This document shows positions 1 to 8,171 of a DNA stretch of 64,000 nucleotides, one piece after another (positions within the stretch are counted from its first letter, which is position 1; each line of letters begins with the position of its first letter). The stretch comes from Dysgonomonas sp. HDW5A (GTDB taxonomy: Bacteria > Bacteroidota > Bacteroidia > Bacteroidales > Dysgonomonadaceae). The stretch is taken from contig NZ_CP049857.1 in NCBI RefSeq assembly GCF_011299555.1, forward strand, positions 2,604,001 through 2,668,000, in the 5' to 3' direction. Made by a program: the position numbers and the translations under genes. Below the pieces are notes generated by a model, which was not told the origin of the DNA, ran no database searches, and worked only from the letters and a program-made list of their open reading frames with translations.

Positions 1-831
1 ATTAGATAATTCGATCAATCGCAAACGTCTATCTAAGCTCAGAATGACGGTAGTAGGGTACTGATGGTGTGGAGTTATATATATAGCTTTTACTTGTTGT
101 GTGGAAGCAATCCGTTCAACCTCTTCTACGCTAATGCCTTTTTCATCTATTGCAATCGGTATTAGTTCTGCACCGGCATGTCTGAAAGTTTCCCATGCAG
201 GTCCGTAACCCGGATTTTCTACCAGAATTAAATCGCGTTCATTCAATAAAGCATGTGCTATCAAGAACAACGCCATCTGGCTACCTCGGGTAATACATAT
301 CTGCGAATAGTCGGTATGCATTCCTCTTGTCTGATTCAGCATTCTGGAGACAGACTCTCTGAATCGAAGTGTGCCAAACTCACTTCTGTTTATCATGGGA
401 TTTATTCTGGCTTTGCGGTTGAATATTTGTCTGTAACCACTGGCTAGTTCACGCATAGGTGCTATTTGGGTATCGGGTAGTCCACTGTCGAAAATGGCAA
501 TAGATTCCTTTCCTCGGTCTGACAAATTTTCTTTTTGGACACCTCGCCTGTTCTCATGTCTTGCCCCAGCAGGTAGATTGGCAGATACAAACAAGCCTTT
601 ACGCTCTTCGCTATACAACCACCCCTCCGAGATCAGAATATCCAAAGCCTTGATAACCGTGTTTCGATTGATTCCCAACTCGGATGCCAGCAGCCTGCTT
701 CCGGGTAGAGCATCTCCCGATTTGAGCGTTCCATTCTTTATCATATCGATGATGTGATCGGCAATTTGTACATAAATTGCTTTCTTCGAATCTTTTTCGA
801 ATTGTATTTGAATAATCCAAGGGCGGAGCAT
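1..831 (-). CDS. MocR/GntR-family PLP-dependent regulator (partial, C-terminus off window)
   Basis: Reading leftward from an ATG at 831, 277 codons stay open to the window edge. Residues about 15-80 are a GntR winged helix (core around SELGINRNTVIKAL), then a linker, then the start of a class I/II aminotransferase fold (SEFGTLRFRESVSRML, ITRGSQMALFLIAHAL, VENPGYGPAWETF). This is the MocR architecture, in which the aminotransferase domain binds PLP as a sensor. The PLP lysine lies beyond the edge and cannot be checked. The gene is divergent from yggS, a PLP-homeostasis gene, over a 79-bp gap, so a PdxR-like role in vitamin B6 control is a reasonable inference. Family is clear; target is not. 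Confidence 0.9.
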   Translation of the reverse strand, partial: MLRPWIIQIQFEKDSKKAIYVQIADHIIDMIKNGTLKSGDALPGSRLLASELGINRNTVIKALDILISEGWLYSEERKGLFVSANLPAGARHENRRGVQKENLSDRGKESIAIFDSGLPDTQIAPMRELASGYRQIFNRKARINPMINRSEFGTLRFRESVSRMLNQTRGMHTDYSQICITRGSQMALFLIAHALLNERDLILVENPGYGPAWETFRHAGAELIPIAIDEKGISVEEVERIASTQQVKAIYITPHHQYPTTVILSLDRRLRLIELSN

Positions 832-832
832 C

Positions 833-868
833 TGGTATATCTTATTTAATAATAATTGGTATACAAAT
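833..868. promoter_or_regulatory. Possible operator: TGGTATA repeats between mocR and yggS
   Basis: TGGTATA occurs at 833-839, overlapping the start of the MocR gene, and again at 857-863 as TTGGTATACAAA, 24 bp apart. The second copy is nearly palindromic and resembles a perfect palindrome at 2213-2226. MocR/PdxR regulators often bind direct repeats plus an inverted repeat in the divergent promoter. Assignment to this regulator is inference. Confidence 0.35.
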
Positions 869-910
869 ATAGTCCATATAGTATGTATTTTAGCAGGAAA
901 AAAGAGCGAT

Positions 911-1642
911 ATGAATACTATAGTAGAAAATTTAGCCTATATCCACAAACGTATAAAGATGGTATGTGAATCATCCGGCAGGGCAGAAAGTGATGTCAGG
1001 CTATTGCTTGCCACCAAAACCGTTGCCCCTGAAAGGATAAAAATAGCTTTAGACTGTGGAGAAACATTAATCGGCGAAAATAAAATTCAGGAACTAAGGG
1101 ATAAAGACTCTGAATTGAAAGACTATCCGGTTGAACGTCACTTTATAGGACATTTGCAAACCAATAAAATAAAAGATGTCCTTAAATATGCTTCCTGCAT
1201 TCAATCTGTCGACAGGCTCGATTTAGCTCAAAAACTCGATCAGCGTTTACAGTATGAAGGTCGGTCAATCGATATTCTGGTTCAAGTAAACACTTCATTC
1301 GAGGACAGTAAATTTGGTGTTGCACCTGACGAAGCTATAAACTTAATCAAACATATAGCGCTGTATGATACATTGAATATAAAAGGTTTGATGACTATTG
1401 GTATTCTAAGTTCCGATAATGAATCGGTACGGAAATGTTTTCGCTTACTAAAGAAAATACAGCAAAAAGTAATTGCGGAACATATTGACAGAGTTGATAT
1501 GAACGTATTATCCATGGGTATGAGTGGTGATTTTGAGGCTGCCATCGAAGAAGGTTCAACGATGCTTCGAGTCGGCACATCTGTCTTTGGGTCACGTATA
1601 TATCCTGATAGTTTTTATTGGAATGAGCAGATCGGTAAATAG
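911..1642 (+). CDS. yggS: YggS/PLPBP-family pyridoxal phosphate homeostasis protein
   Basis: The 243-aa product has family-typical length and single-domain TIM-barrel layout. The PLP lysine motif is LLATKT near residue 36, followed by GENKIQE, HFIGHLQTNKIK and the C-terminal phosphate-binding stretch MGMSGDFEAAIEEGS with LRVGTSVFG. Members bind PLP without known catalysis and buffer cytosolic PLP and amino-acid pools. It is divergent from a MocR-type regulator, which fits control by B6 status. A 14-bp stem terminator follows at once and is shared with the convergent GNAT gene. Confidence 0.93.
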   Translation: MNTIVENLAYIHKRIKMVCESSGRAESDVRLLLATKTVAPERIKIALDCGETLIGENKIQELRDKDSELKDYPVERHFIGHLQTNKIKDVLKYASCIQSVDRLDLAQKLDQRLQYEGRSIDILVQVNTSFEDSKFGVAPDEAINLIKHIALYDTLNIKGLMTIGILSSDNESVRKCFRLLKKIQQKVIAEHIDRVDMNVLSMGMSGDFEAAIEEGSTMLRVGTSVFGSRIYPDSFYWNEQIGK

Positions 1643-1663
1643 ATCAGACATTTATAAAAAGTA

Positions 1664-1701
1664 AAAGAAAGTGATAAGAAAAATAATTTATCACTTTCTT
1701 T
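1664..1701. terminator. Bidirectional terminator between yggS and GNAT gene
   Basis: A perfect 14-bp inverted repeat (1664-1677 with 1688-1701, arm AAAGAAAGTGATAA) with a 10-nt loop sits between two convergent genes. Its arm ends in A-rich sequence on the left and T-rich sequence on the right, so it can work in both directions. Confidence 0.75.
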
Positions 1702-1710
1702 GGTTTATAA

Positions 1711-2154
1711 CTACTTCCACCAATTGTAATAATTGTGTTCAGTATCTAATTCAAAACCACATTTGGGATACAAATTATTACCTATTTTGTTTGTCTTTTG
1801 TGTTTCGAGCAATAGCCCGCAAGCATCTGTTTCGTCGCAATATTGCTTGCAGCGATCAATGAGTGTTATTGCCAAGCCAGATCCACGATAAGTTGGGTCT
1901 ATAAATAAATCGCTCAACAACCATTGACGCTTCAAGGCTTTGTAATGGTATAGAGGGTATAATTGTGCAAAACCGACATATTTATCATTTTTCTTTATCA
2001 GAAAAGTAACTGTTTCTTTGTTACTTATACGTTCTCGCAAAAAGGACTTGCATTTTTCTAAATCTGATGGCTGTTCGTAGAAAACACGATAATTGTCGAA
2101 TAATTCTGCAAACTCATTTAAGTGTTCTAATGTTGCTATTTCAATCTGTTTCAT
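1711..2154 (-). CDS. GNAT-family N-acetyltransferase
   Basis: The 147-aa product is one GNAT domain. The acetyl-CoA pyrophosphate loop appears as LFIDPTYRGSGLAITLID (about residues 84-101, R/Q-x-x-G-x-A type), followed by the usual late strand-helix pair (GLLLETQKTNKIGNNLYPKCGF). The substrate cannot be told from sequence. It is convergent with yggS and shares its terminator. A perfect palindrome (2213-2226) lies about 60 bp upstream of the start and may be its operator. Signal peptide and membrane segments are absent, so it is cytoplasmic. Confidence 0.85.
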   Translation of the reverse strand: MKQIEIATLEHLNEFAELFDNYRVFYEQPSDLEKCKSFLRERISNKETVTFLIKKNDKYVGFAQLYPLYHYKALKRQWLLSDLFIDPTYRGSGLAITLIDRCKQYCDETDACGLLLETQKTNKIGNNLYPKCGFELDTEHNYYNWWK

Positions 2155-2212
2155 AAAATAAATAATTTAGTTGGTAAAACTGAGATGCAAAATTAGAATA
2201 ATGAATTAGCTG

Positions 2213-2226
2213 TTTGGTATACCAAA
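2213..2226. promoter_or_regulatory. Perfect 14-bp palindrome upstream of GNAT gene
   Basis: TTTGGTATACCAAA is self-complementary over all 14 bases and lies in the 135-bp gap upstream of the leftward GNAT gene. The core TTGGTATAC is shared with the mocR-yggS gap at 856-864. It looks like a dimeric regulator site; the regulator is unknown. Confidence 0.4.
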
Positions 2227-2289
2227 AATAAAATAGATAGACAGACCAGTGTGGGAATATGACGTACTTCAGTCTAAAAATGTGCGATA

Positions 2290-2769
2290 TTACCACGATT
2301 TATAAAACTTCTCACCATTCCTTATCATTACTATTGTTTTGGCAATTCGGTCTATCTTGGTTTGCTCTGTTTTTGCTGAGTATATCCATTTTACAAATGC
2401 TTTCTTCTCGGCATCACTATAGATATCAAATTTCCCCAAGATACCATCTTCGTACTCCATACACAAAAGTAGCTCTTCTGGAATTTCAGTAGGCATATTG
2501 TCTTCATAAATAACAATATGCACCGTATCACCAGCCTGCTTTTTTATTTTTTTCCTTATTTCAGACTTAACAGCCAAGCCCACATGTCCGTTTCCAAAAG
2601 GCATCAGGTGTACATTCGAAAATTCATAATCGTCTATTTTTCCTCTTACTTTGAGCATGCCGAAAGATGTCTTAGGCATGAGTATCTCGGGTAATTCGGC
2701 AAAAGTCCAACCTCCTTTACCTTCTGTTTTTTGTAAGAGATAATCGTTATCGACTAATGGATTTTTCAT
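2290..2769 (-). CDS. DUF1905 / YdeI-like protein
   Basis: The 159-aa protein has two parts known from the DUF1905 plus YdeI (OmpD-associated) family. An N-terminal small beta-barrel (WTFAELPEIL, FGMLKVRGKIDDYEF, LMPFGNGHVGLAVKSEIRKKI, AGDTVHIVIYED) is followed by a helical tail (AEKKAFVKWIYSAKTEQTKIDRIAKTI). The helical part resembles the bacteriocin-resistance YdeI/OmpD-associated domain. Its biochemical role is not established. It reads leftward toward a GNAT gene that is also leftward, but the gap of 135 bp suggests separate transcription. No signal peptide is seen. Confidence 0.8.
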   Translation of the reverse strand: MKNPLVDNDYLLQKTEGKGGWTFAELPEILMPKTSFGMLKVRGKIDDYEFSNVHLMPFGNGHVGLAVKSEIRKKIKKQAGDTVHIVIYEDNMPTEIPEELLLCMEYEDGILGKFDIYSDAEKKAFVKWIYSAKTEQTKIDRIAKTIVMIRNGEKFYKSW

Positions 2770-3207
2770 CTTTGTTAAAATATAATTATTTGCTTTATTC
2801 TTTCTACTCGTTGAAGGTAGTGAAATTTGTATTTTCAGGCTACCGTTTCCTGTAAGCGTTGGGTTTACAACCTATTGTTTGATAAAAAAGAGATTAGACT
2901 CTTCCTGATATTTAGATATAAATTACTTTTTTATGAATCAGCCTATTATTTAGGTTAGTGTTGCTACTGTTGGAGTAAATAGCTTCGTTTACCCTTTCTT
3001 TATAAACGACTATAAATCGATACGTAAAAAGATTAATTTAATCCTTTACTTTTTCTACAATAGAATGCGCTCTTAAGTAGTAATTTAGAAATGAGATCGG
3101 AGACATTCATAATTGAATAAATGTCTCCGATTTTCTTATTGTTTGCTCTTGATTTAGTTGTTTGTGGTAATCCGAATATCAGACTAAATAGGCTAAAGTT
3201 CAATCTG
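2770..3207. other. 438-bp intergenic region
   Basis: No open frame with coding character was found on either strand. The region holds the upstream side of the leftward DUF1905 gene and, near its right end, the hairpin at 3096-3131 that probably ends the arsenic operon. The remaining AT-rich sequence shows no element I recognise. Confidence 0.6.
3096..3136. terminator. Hairpin terminator downstream of arsM
   Basis: A perfect 12-bp stem (ATCGGAGACATT at 3096-3107 with its complement at 3120-3131) encloses a 12-nt loop. It lies about 75 bp past the arsM stop. The better T-run (TTTTCTT) is on the plus strand, so it may also stop rightward transcription, although no rightward gene is seen upstream. 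Confidence 0.65.
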
Positions 3208-4245
3208 TTACTTCACTCCTGTAACTGTAATAGAATAAATCCCTACATTACCCGCTTTGTATTTAGCGATGGTTGCTTCATCCAAATGTTCCTGTAAAAC
3301 ATCATCAGGTATAACAACCGTTTTTGTCCTTTCCACTTTAATGGTAGTGAAGTTTGCTTTTTCTATTTCCTTTAAATAATCCTCTTTCTGAATAGCACTG
3401 GCTATACAACCTGCATACATCGAAGCATTATCGGTAAACTCTTTCGGAAATATACCGTTCAGCACAACATCGGAAATACAGAAATGACTGCCTTTTTTGA
3501 GAACACGGTAAATCTCTTTAAAAATCTTATCCTTTTCAGGTAACAGATTCAATACGCAATTACTCACAACCACATCGGCAGTATTATCAGGAACAGGCAT
3601 TTCTTCAATATCCCCTTCCATAAATTCAACATTGGTATAGCCACGTTTGACAGCATTTTTGCGAGCTTTCTCTATCATTTGAGTAGAAAAGTCTATACCT
3701 ATTACTCTGCCGCTTTCGCCTGCTTCGGCTCGTGCAATGAAACAATCGTTACCTGCTCCCGATCCTAAATCGATCACAGTATCTCCCTCTTTAATCCCTG
3801 CATACTCTGTCGGTAGTCCACAACCTACACCCAAATCAGCATCAGCTTCGTAGCCTTTGAGTTGGCTGTAATCTTCACTCATAATGGTAAATACCTTTTT
3901 CGATGGTGTAGTTGGGTTTGTACCACAACAGCAACCCGATTTAAGTAAATCGCTATTCATGGCTAACTCGCTGTATTGCTGTTTTACCATTTCCTTTTTT
4001 GCCTGATTACTATTCATAGTCAATAATTCCGATATTTCTTTTTCGGTAGGCACTTTGCCCTGTATCATTACATTGCCATCGATCACGATTGAAGGAGTAG
4101 AAAGAACATTGTATTTCATTATCTCCATGATATCTTCTTCCTTCTTTACATTTGCTGTAACATTGGATTCAGACACTACTTTTTTTACTTTTTCGTAAAC
4201 TTCTTTACATTTGGCACAACCTGTACCCAAAACGATTATCTCCAT
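3208..4245 (-). CDS. arsM: Thioredoxin-like (ArsE-type) domain fused to arsenite methyltransferase ArsM
   Basis: The 345-aa protein has two domains. Residues 1-76 are a small thioredoxin-fold module with CAKC at 10-13 and STPSIVIDG near 49-57, like stand-alone redox-active disulfide proteins and ArsE. A linker carries CCC at 105-107. Residues about 120-345 are an ArsM methyltransferase with a SAM motif (VIDLGSGAGND, about 157-167), GIDFSTQM, and cysteines at 142, 230 and 280 matching the conserved arsenite-binding set. It would methylate As(III) with SAM. Distal gene of the ars operon, 42 bp after the ArsG-like gene. The fusion is unusual; ArsM homologues are usually free of the thioredoxin part. 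Confidence 0.88.
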   Translation of the reverse strand: MEIIVLGTGCAKCKEVYEKVKKVVSESNVTANVKKEEDIMEIMKYNVLSTPSIVIDGNVMIQGKVPTEKEISELLTMNSNQAKKEMVKQQYSELAMNSDLLKSGCCCGTNPTTPSKKVFTIMSEDYSQLKGYEADADLGVGCGLPTEYAGIKEGDTVIDLGSGAGNDCFIARAEAGESGRVIGIDFSTQMIEKARKNAVKRGYTNVEFMEGDIEEMPVPDNTADVVVSNCVLNLLPEKDKIFKEIYRVLKKGSHFCISDVVLNGIFPKEFTDNASMYAGCIASAIQKEDYLKEIEKANFTTIKVERTKTVVIPDDVLQEHLDEATIAKYKAGNVGIYSITVTGVK

Positions 4246-4274
4246 GATTCTGTTTTTGTTTAATTTGATAATAA

Positions 4275-4289
4275 AAGGTATGTGACCTT
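4275..4289. repeat. 15-nt imperfect palindrome (AAGGTCT-type), copy 1
   Basis: AAGGTATGTGACCTT matches the dispersed 15-nt consensus AAGGTCTGAGACCTT at 12 of 15 positions. It lies between the ArsG-like gene and arsM and overlaps the stop codon of the former. Other copies are at 22173, 24131, 37765 and 55970. Confidence 0.5.
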
Positions 4290-4986
4290 AAATATTGATA
4301 ACTATATAATAAATACCTACCAGAATGAATACAGCTGATACGATACGTCTGAACCATACTTCAAAACTTTTCATCCGGTTGTAGAACTTACCCACATTCG
4401 ACATACTGTAAGCCAGTAGATAAGCTATGATTATTACAGGCAATCCTGTTGCTATCGCAAAAACAGGAGGTAGTAATAAGCCCGAAGTTGAAGCCATTGT
4501 CATAGGAATAAGCACCCCAAAATACAATACACCACTATACGGACAAAAAGCCAAAGCAAACAAGACTCCCAAGAGAAAAGCATTCCAGTAGTTTTTCTTT
4601 AGTTTCTTTTCATTGACTTTTGATGTCAGGCTATTTAATATTGGTATGTTCACCTTAATTACATCGAGCATCAAGATACCAATGATAACCAGAGATATGC
4701 CCAAATAAAGCCCAGTGACATTTTGAAGTATCTTTGCAACCTGAAATTTACTTGCCCCTAAGTAGAATATCAAGCCTAGTGCCGTGTAGCTGAAAGTACG
4801 TCCTAGTGTATAAAATATACCGTTAAGAAGCACTCTTCTTTTTTCGGTAATATCTTTGCTCAGATAGGCTGTTGCCGTAATATTTGTAGCCAATGGACAG
4901 GGACTGATAGCTGTCATTAACCCCAAGATAAATGCTGTCAGTATCGGAATATCCGAATTATCTACTATTTGTTGTAAAAACTCCAT
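4288..4986 (-). CDS. ArsG/CcdA-like thiol membrane transporter
   Basis: The 232-aa integral membrane protein has about six hydrophobic segments and two cysteines in the places expected for the DsbD/CcdA core: AISPCPLATN near residue 30 and AFCPYSG near 148. NCBI-style naming calls this family ArsG, an efflux permease for trivalent aromatic arsenicals that works with small thiol proteins ArsE and ArsF. Here an ArsF-like gene is just upstream and an ArsE-like domain is fused to the next gene product. Electron transfer across the inner membrane, CcdA-style, is the alternative role. The start at 4986 is the first ATG and gives a normal N-terminus. Confidence 0.82.
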   Translation of the reverse strand: MEFLQQIVDNSDIPILTAFILGLMTAISPCPLATNITATAYLSKDITEKRRVLLNGIFYTLGRTFSYTALGLIFYLGASKFQVAKILQNVTGLYLGISLVIIGILMLDVIKVNIPILNSLTSKVNEKKLKKNYWNAFLLGVLFALAFCPYSGVLYFGVLIPMTMASTSGLLLPPVFAIATGLPVIIIAYLLAYSMSNVGKFYNRMKSFEVWFRRIVSAVFILVGIYYIVINI

Positions 4987-5009
4987 CTACTGCTATCTTT
5001 GATTCTATT

Positions 5010-5675
5010 TTATAATCCTAATCTGAAATCTTGAATACTTTTGTCGATGAGTTTAATATCGGAAAAATGAGTATCTATGCCATTGCCCATTGGCGATTGA
5101 GAACTGAGCCCGATATAAATTGGAGTTGGGTACTCATTACGATAAAGTCGCACTAGTTGCCAGTTTTCGCCGTCGATTGAATAGTAAAATCCTATAGAGG
5201 TTACGTCCGACGATACCTTCATATATACATTGTCTTGCGAAACAGCATCATGATTATTATCATCCGAGGTGCCTAATGTGCGTACGGTAACTAGTCTGGT
5301 AAGTCTTCTTTCATCCATTTCGAATGCAAACTTTTGCCACAAATCATTGTTATAGAAGACATATATAGTGCCTGCATCGTATGTGTCAGCAAAGTTTGGC
5401 TTTACCCTGGCTGTAAAAGTAAATGGTTTTGTATTATCTATCATCTTCATCAGAATAGGGGCATTTGCATTCTTTTCAATACCATTTGGTGCATTGAAAA
5501 AGTCGCTTTTAGCACCACTGCTTATAGTAAGAGTATCGTTAGAAAATATTACTTTCGGATTATTTAATGAATTGTCAAATATTCCGACAGAACAACTTTC
5601 GGTCTTGATGAGTTCAGGGTTGTTATTACTACACGAAAGCATAATTAAAGCAATAATTAAAGTTAAGAATCTCAT
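5010..5675 (-). CDS. DUF1349-like (concanavalin-fold) lipoprotein in ars operon
   Basis: The 221-aa product starts with a lipoprotein signal (ALIMLSCSNN, lipobox cysteine about residue 15). The body looks like a DUF1349 beta-sandwich: FFNAPNGIEKNANAPILM, PFTFTARVKPNF, DAGTIYVFYNND, WQKFAFEMDE, GFYYSIDGENWQLVRLYR and IYIGLSSQSPMGNG. DUF1349 proteins are glucanase/lectin-like and poorly understood. It sits 13 bp from the ArsF-like gene and 23 bp from the ArsG-like gene, so it is co-transcribed with arsenic genes. A surface or periplasmic binding role is inference; I know no arsenic function for this fold. Confidence 0.72.
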   Translation of the reverse strand: MRFLTLIIALIMLSCSNNNPELIKTESCSVGIFDNSLNNPKVIFSNDTLTISSGAKSDFFNAPNGIEKNANAPILMKMIDNTKPFTFTARVKPNFADTYDAGTIYVFYNNDLWQKFAFEMDERRLTRLVTVRTLGTSDDNNHDAVSQDNVYMKVSSDVTSIGFYYSIDGENWQLVRLYRNEYPTPIYIGLSSQSPMGNGIDTHFSDIKLIDKSIQDFRLGL

Positions 5676-5688
5676 AGCTTAATCGTTT

Positions 5689-6132
5689 TTAGTTTTGTAA
5701 TTGTTTATTTACTTCTTCTTTAATAAGGCTCGTAAGAGCATCAGGCGAGTTTACAGCATTAGCAAATGCCTGTTCTGTCAAATCCGTATAATCTTCGCCT
5801 TTGACTATCAATAAAGAACTGAAAGCTATTTCGTATTTTTCGACTATATCTTTGTTTTTATCTTCATCAATGTTTATTTCAACAAATTTGACTTTCTGAT
5901 TATCTTTATAATTGTCAGCTATTGCTTTTTTTGTTACATCTTCGATCGCCAGACAAGTTTTACAACGTTGTTTACCATGAAAATAATAAACGTTTACGTT
6001 CGATGCATCAGCAGTTGCAACTGTTTGTTCGGGTGTAGTTAGTTCTGCTGTTTCTTGTTTGTTTTCGGTCTTTCCACCTCCGCAGGAGACCAGCAACACT
6101 GCAAGGAGTGTAAATAAAAATGTTTTCCTCAT
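5689..6132 (-). CDS. ArsF-family thioredoxin-like lipoprotein
   Basis: The 147-aa protein has a lipoprotein signal (LLAVLLVSCGGGK, cysteine about 17), a low-complexity Glu/Thr linker, then a thioredoxin-like domain beginning VNVYYFHGKQRCKTCLAIEDV with redox CKTC near residue 57. This matches the family labelled ArsF (nitrophenyl compound nitroreductase subunit in database naming). It would sit in the periplasm, anchored to a membrane, and exchange thiols with the ArsG-like partner. It follows acr3 by 20 bp in the same operon. Reduction of nitroarsenicals is known only from relatives and is not shown here. Confidence 0.8.
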   Translation of the reverse strand: MRKTFLFTLLAVLLVSCGGGKTENKQETAELTTPEQTVATADASNVNVYYFHGKQRCKTCLAIEDVTKKAIADNYKDNQKVKFVEINIDEDKNKDIVEKYEIAFSSLLIVKGEDYTDLTEQAFANAVNSPDALTSLIKEEVNKQLQN

Positions 6133-6152
6133 ACGATTTATTTTAATGGTTA

Positions 6153-7196
6153 TTATTGTCCTGTTTTGTAATACTTCTTTTTCAACCAGAAAGCCACATT
6201 TACCAAAGCAATCAATACAGGCACTTCTACCAATGGACCCACAACACCAGCAAACGCTTGTCCACTGTGAATACCAAATACACCGATAGCTACCGCAATA
6301 GCCAGTTCGAAATTATTACCTGTGGCAGTAAACGAAATAGAAGCATTCTTATCATAACTAGCCCCCATTGCCTTACTTACAAAAAAGCTGATAAAGAACA
6401 TCGCTACAAAATAGATGAGCAAAGGAATAGCAATGCGTACCACATCCATAGGGATTTGTACAATCAGTTCGCCTTTTAAACTGAACATTAAGATAATAGT
6501 CAGCAGTAAAGCAATTAAGGTGATAGGTGATATAGCTGGAATAAACTTCTCCTTATACCATTGTTCCCCTTTTAGTTTTACTAATATCAGACGGCTAAGA
6601 ATACCCATCAGGAAAGGAATACCCAGATAGATAGCTACTGTTTCGGCAATCGTACCAATAGATATATCCACAATAGCACCCTCGAATCCAAAGTAAGGAG
6701 GCAGTATTGTTATAAACAGCCAAGCATAAAAACTGTAAAAGAATACTTGAAAAATACTATTGAGAGCAACTAAACCAGCTCCGTATTCGGTATTGCCTTC
6801 TGCCAGATCGTTCCAGACCAATACCATCGCTATACAGCGAGCCAAACCGATAAGTATAACTCCTACCATATACTCAGGGTAATCTTGCAGAAAAACAATG
6901 GCAAGTATAAACATCAGAATAGGGGCAATAATCCAATTGAGAAGCAAGGATATGCTTAATATCTTTACATTGGTAAAAACCTTTGGTAAGAGTTTATAAT
7001 CCACTTTAGCTAGTGGCGGATACATCATCAGAATAAGTCCTATCGCCAAAGGAATATTAGTTGTTCCGCTTGACATGGAATCTACTGTTGCAGATACCGA
7101 AGGAAAGAAATAACCTATGCCCACCCCAATAGCCATAGCCAAGAATATCCAGATGGTTAAGTTTTTATCCAAGAAACTCATTTTCCTTTTACCCAT
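6153..7196 (-). CDS. acr3: ACR3-family arsenite efflux permease
   Basis: The 347-aa protein has about ten membrane segments and clear ACR3 signatures: [18 protein letters not shown] with the essential cysteine, [18 protein letters not shown], and [18 protein letters not shown] at the C-terminus. It exports As(III) using the proton gradient. The gene overlaps arsC by 8 bp, consistent with translational coupling of arsenate reduction and arsenite efflux. A second methionine at residue 6 is an alternative start; the upstream one is kept because it preserves the overlap. Confidence 0.95.
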   Translation of the reverse strand: MGKRKMSFLDKNLTIWIFLAMAIGVGIGYFFPSVSATVDSMSSGTTNIPLAIGLILMMYPPLAKVDYKLLPKVFTNVKILSISLLLNWIIAPILMFILAIVFLQDYPEYMVGVILIGLARCIAMVLVWNDLAEGNTEYGAGLVALNSIFQVFFYSFYAWLFITILPPYFGFEGAIVDISIGTIAETVAIYLGIPFLMGILSRLILVKLKGEQWYKEKFIPAISPITLIALLLTIILMFSLKGELIVQIPMDVVRIAIPLLIYFVAMFFISFFVSKAMGASYDKNASISFTATGNNFELAIAVAIGVFGIHSGQAFAGVVGPLVEVPVLIALVNVAFWLKKKYYKTGQ

Positions 7197-7614
7197 TTCC
7201 CTTTATCTCTTTTAAGTAAAACTCATAAAACCCTTTCTTGATTTCGTCACGCACACGTATATACTCCGATTGGATAAACTCAGGTGTGCCTATAGCATCC
7301 GACGGATCATCAAAGCCGATGTGCAAACGATGTTTTACCTTGCCTGTAAATGCAGGGCAACTTTCATTTGCACCTCCGCAAACGGTAATTACATAATCCC
7401 ATTCGTCATTCAGGTATTTATCGACACTATCAGAAGTATGGTGTGAAATATCTGTCCCTGCTTCTTTCATTACTTCAACTGCTTTGAGGTTGAGTTTTCC
7501 GCTTGCCTTTGTTCCTGCTGAACAAACGATAAGCGAATGATCGAACGATTGGAGGAAACCATGAGCCATCTGGCTGCGGCAGCTATTGCCTGTACAAAGA
7601 ATAAGTACTTTCAT
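7189..7614 (-). CDS. arsC: Arsenate reductase, low-molecular-weight phosphatase type
   Basis: The 141-aa product carries the P-loop CTGNSCRS at residues 7-14 (nucleophile C7, C12) and the redox pair C79 and C86 in [13 protein letters not shown]. This is the thioredoxin-coupled ArsC class, which reduces As(V) to As(III). The catalytic Asp region appears in the C-terminal half ([10 protein letters not shown]). It lies 7 bp after the GNAT gene and overlaps acr3. Length and motifs are complete, so it should be active. Confidence 0.94.
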   Translation of the reverse strand: MKVLILCTGNSCRSQMAHGFLQSFDHSLIVCSAGTKASGKLNLKAVEVMKEAGTDISHHTSDSVDKYLNDEWDYVITVCGGANESCPAFTGKVKHRLHIGFDDPSDAIGTPEFIQSEYIRVRDEIKKGFYEFYLKEIKGNG

Positions 7615-7621
7615 TGTTGTA

Positions 7622-8095
7622 TTACTTTTTTATTTTTAGTTGTTTTATCATTTTACTATTAATCATAGGTATACCTATGCAAACAGTTTGTTGCCCTAAG
7701 TCGGTATAGCCATTTTTCAAAAAGAAGCCGTTAGCAGTAAGAGATACATCCGCACTAAGTTCTTCGATTCCGACTTCTTTGGCGTGTTGCTCGATAGTCG
7801 ATAGCAGAGCCTTTGCAATGCCCTTCCCCTGAAAATTTTTGTGAACAAAGAGAGTGTTCAAATAACCATCGGGTTTGAGAGAGCAGAAGCCTACTTGTTG
7901 ATTTTCAATCTCACAGACAATGAAGTATTCTTCATTGATGCGTTGCTGCCAAACGTCATTATCCACTCCACGTTTCGCCCAGAGGTCAACCTGTTCGAAT
8001 GTATAATCTTTGATGTTTACGGATAAGATTGTTTCCTGATAGAGTTTCTTTATTTGCTCTATGTCTTCTTCTTTTGCCAGTCGGATTGTATTCAT
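7622..8095 (-). CDS. GNAT-family acetyltransferase in ars operon
   Basis: I place the start at ATG 8095, giving 157 aa; an upstream ATG at 8194 would overlap arsR by 23 bp and add 33 residues without family character. The domain has an N-terminal IRLAKEEDIEQIKKLYQ, then FIVCEIENQQVGFCSL and the CoA loop TLFVHKNFQGKGIAKALL. Acetyltransferases are common in ars operons (ArsN types acting on organoarsenicals), but this one is closer to general YafP-like GNATs. The arsenic link rests only on operon position between arsR and arsC. Confidence 0.82.
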   Translation of the reverse strand: MNTIRLAKEEDIEQIKKLYQETILSVNIKDYTFEQVDLWAKRGVDNDVWQQRINEEYFIVCEIENQQVGFCSLKPDGYLNTLFVHKNFQGKGIAKALLSTIEQHAKEVGIEELSADVSLTANGFFLKNGYTDLGQQTVCIGIPMINSKMIKQLKIKK

Positions 8096-8171
8096 ATTAT
8101 ATTTATCTTTTATTCTTATTTCTATTTTCAATTCGTTATTCGCAAAACAACGAATCGAAAAGGTAAATTTT

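Noticed and set aside
253-820. Short frames on both strands at the left end
   Set aside because: They are shadows of the MocR gene, whose frame stays open through 1-831.
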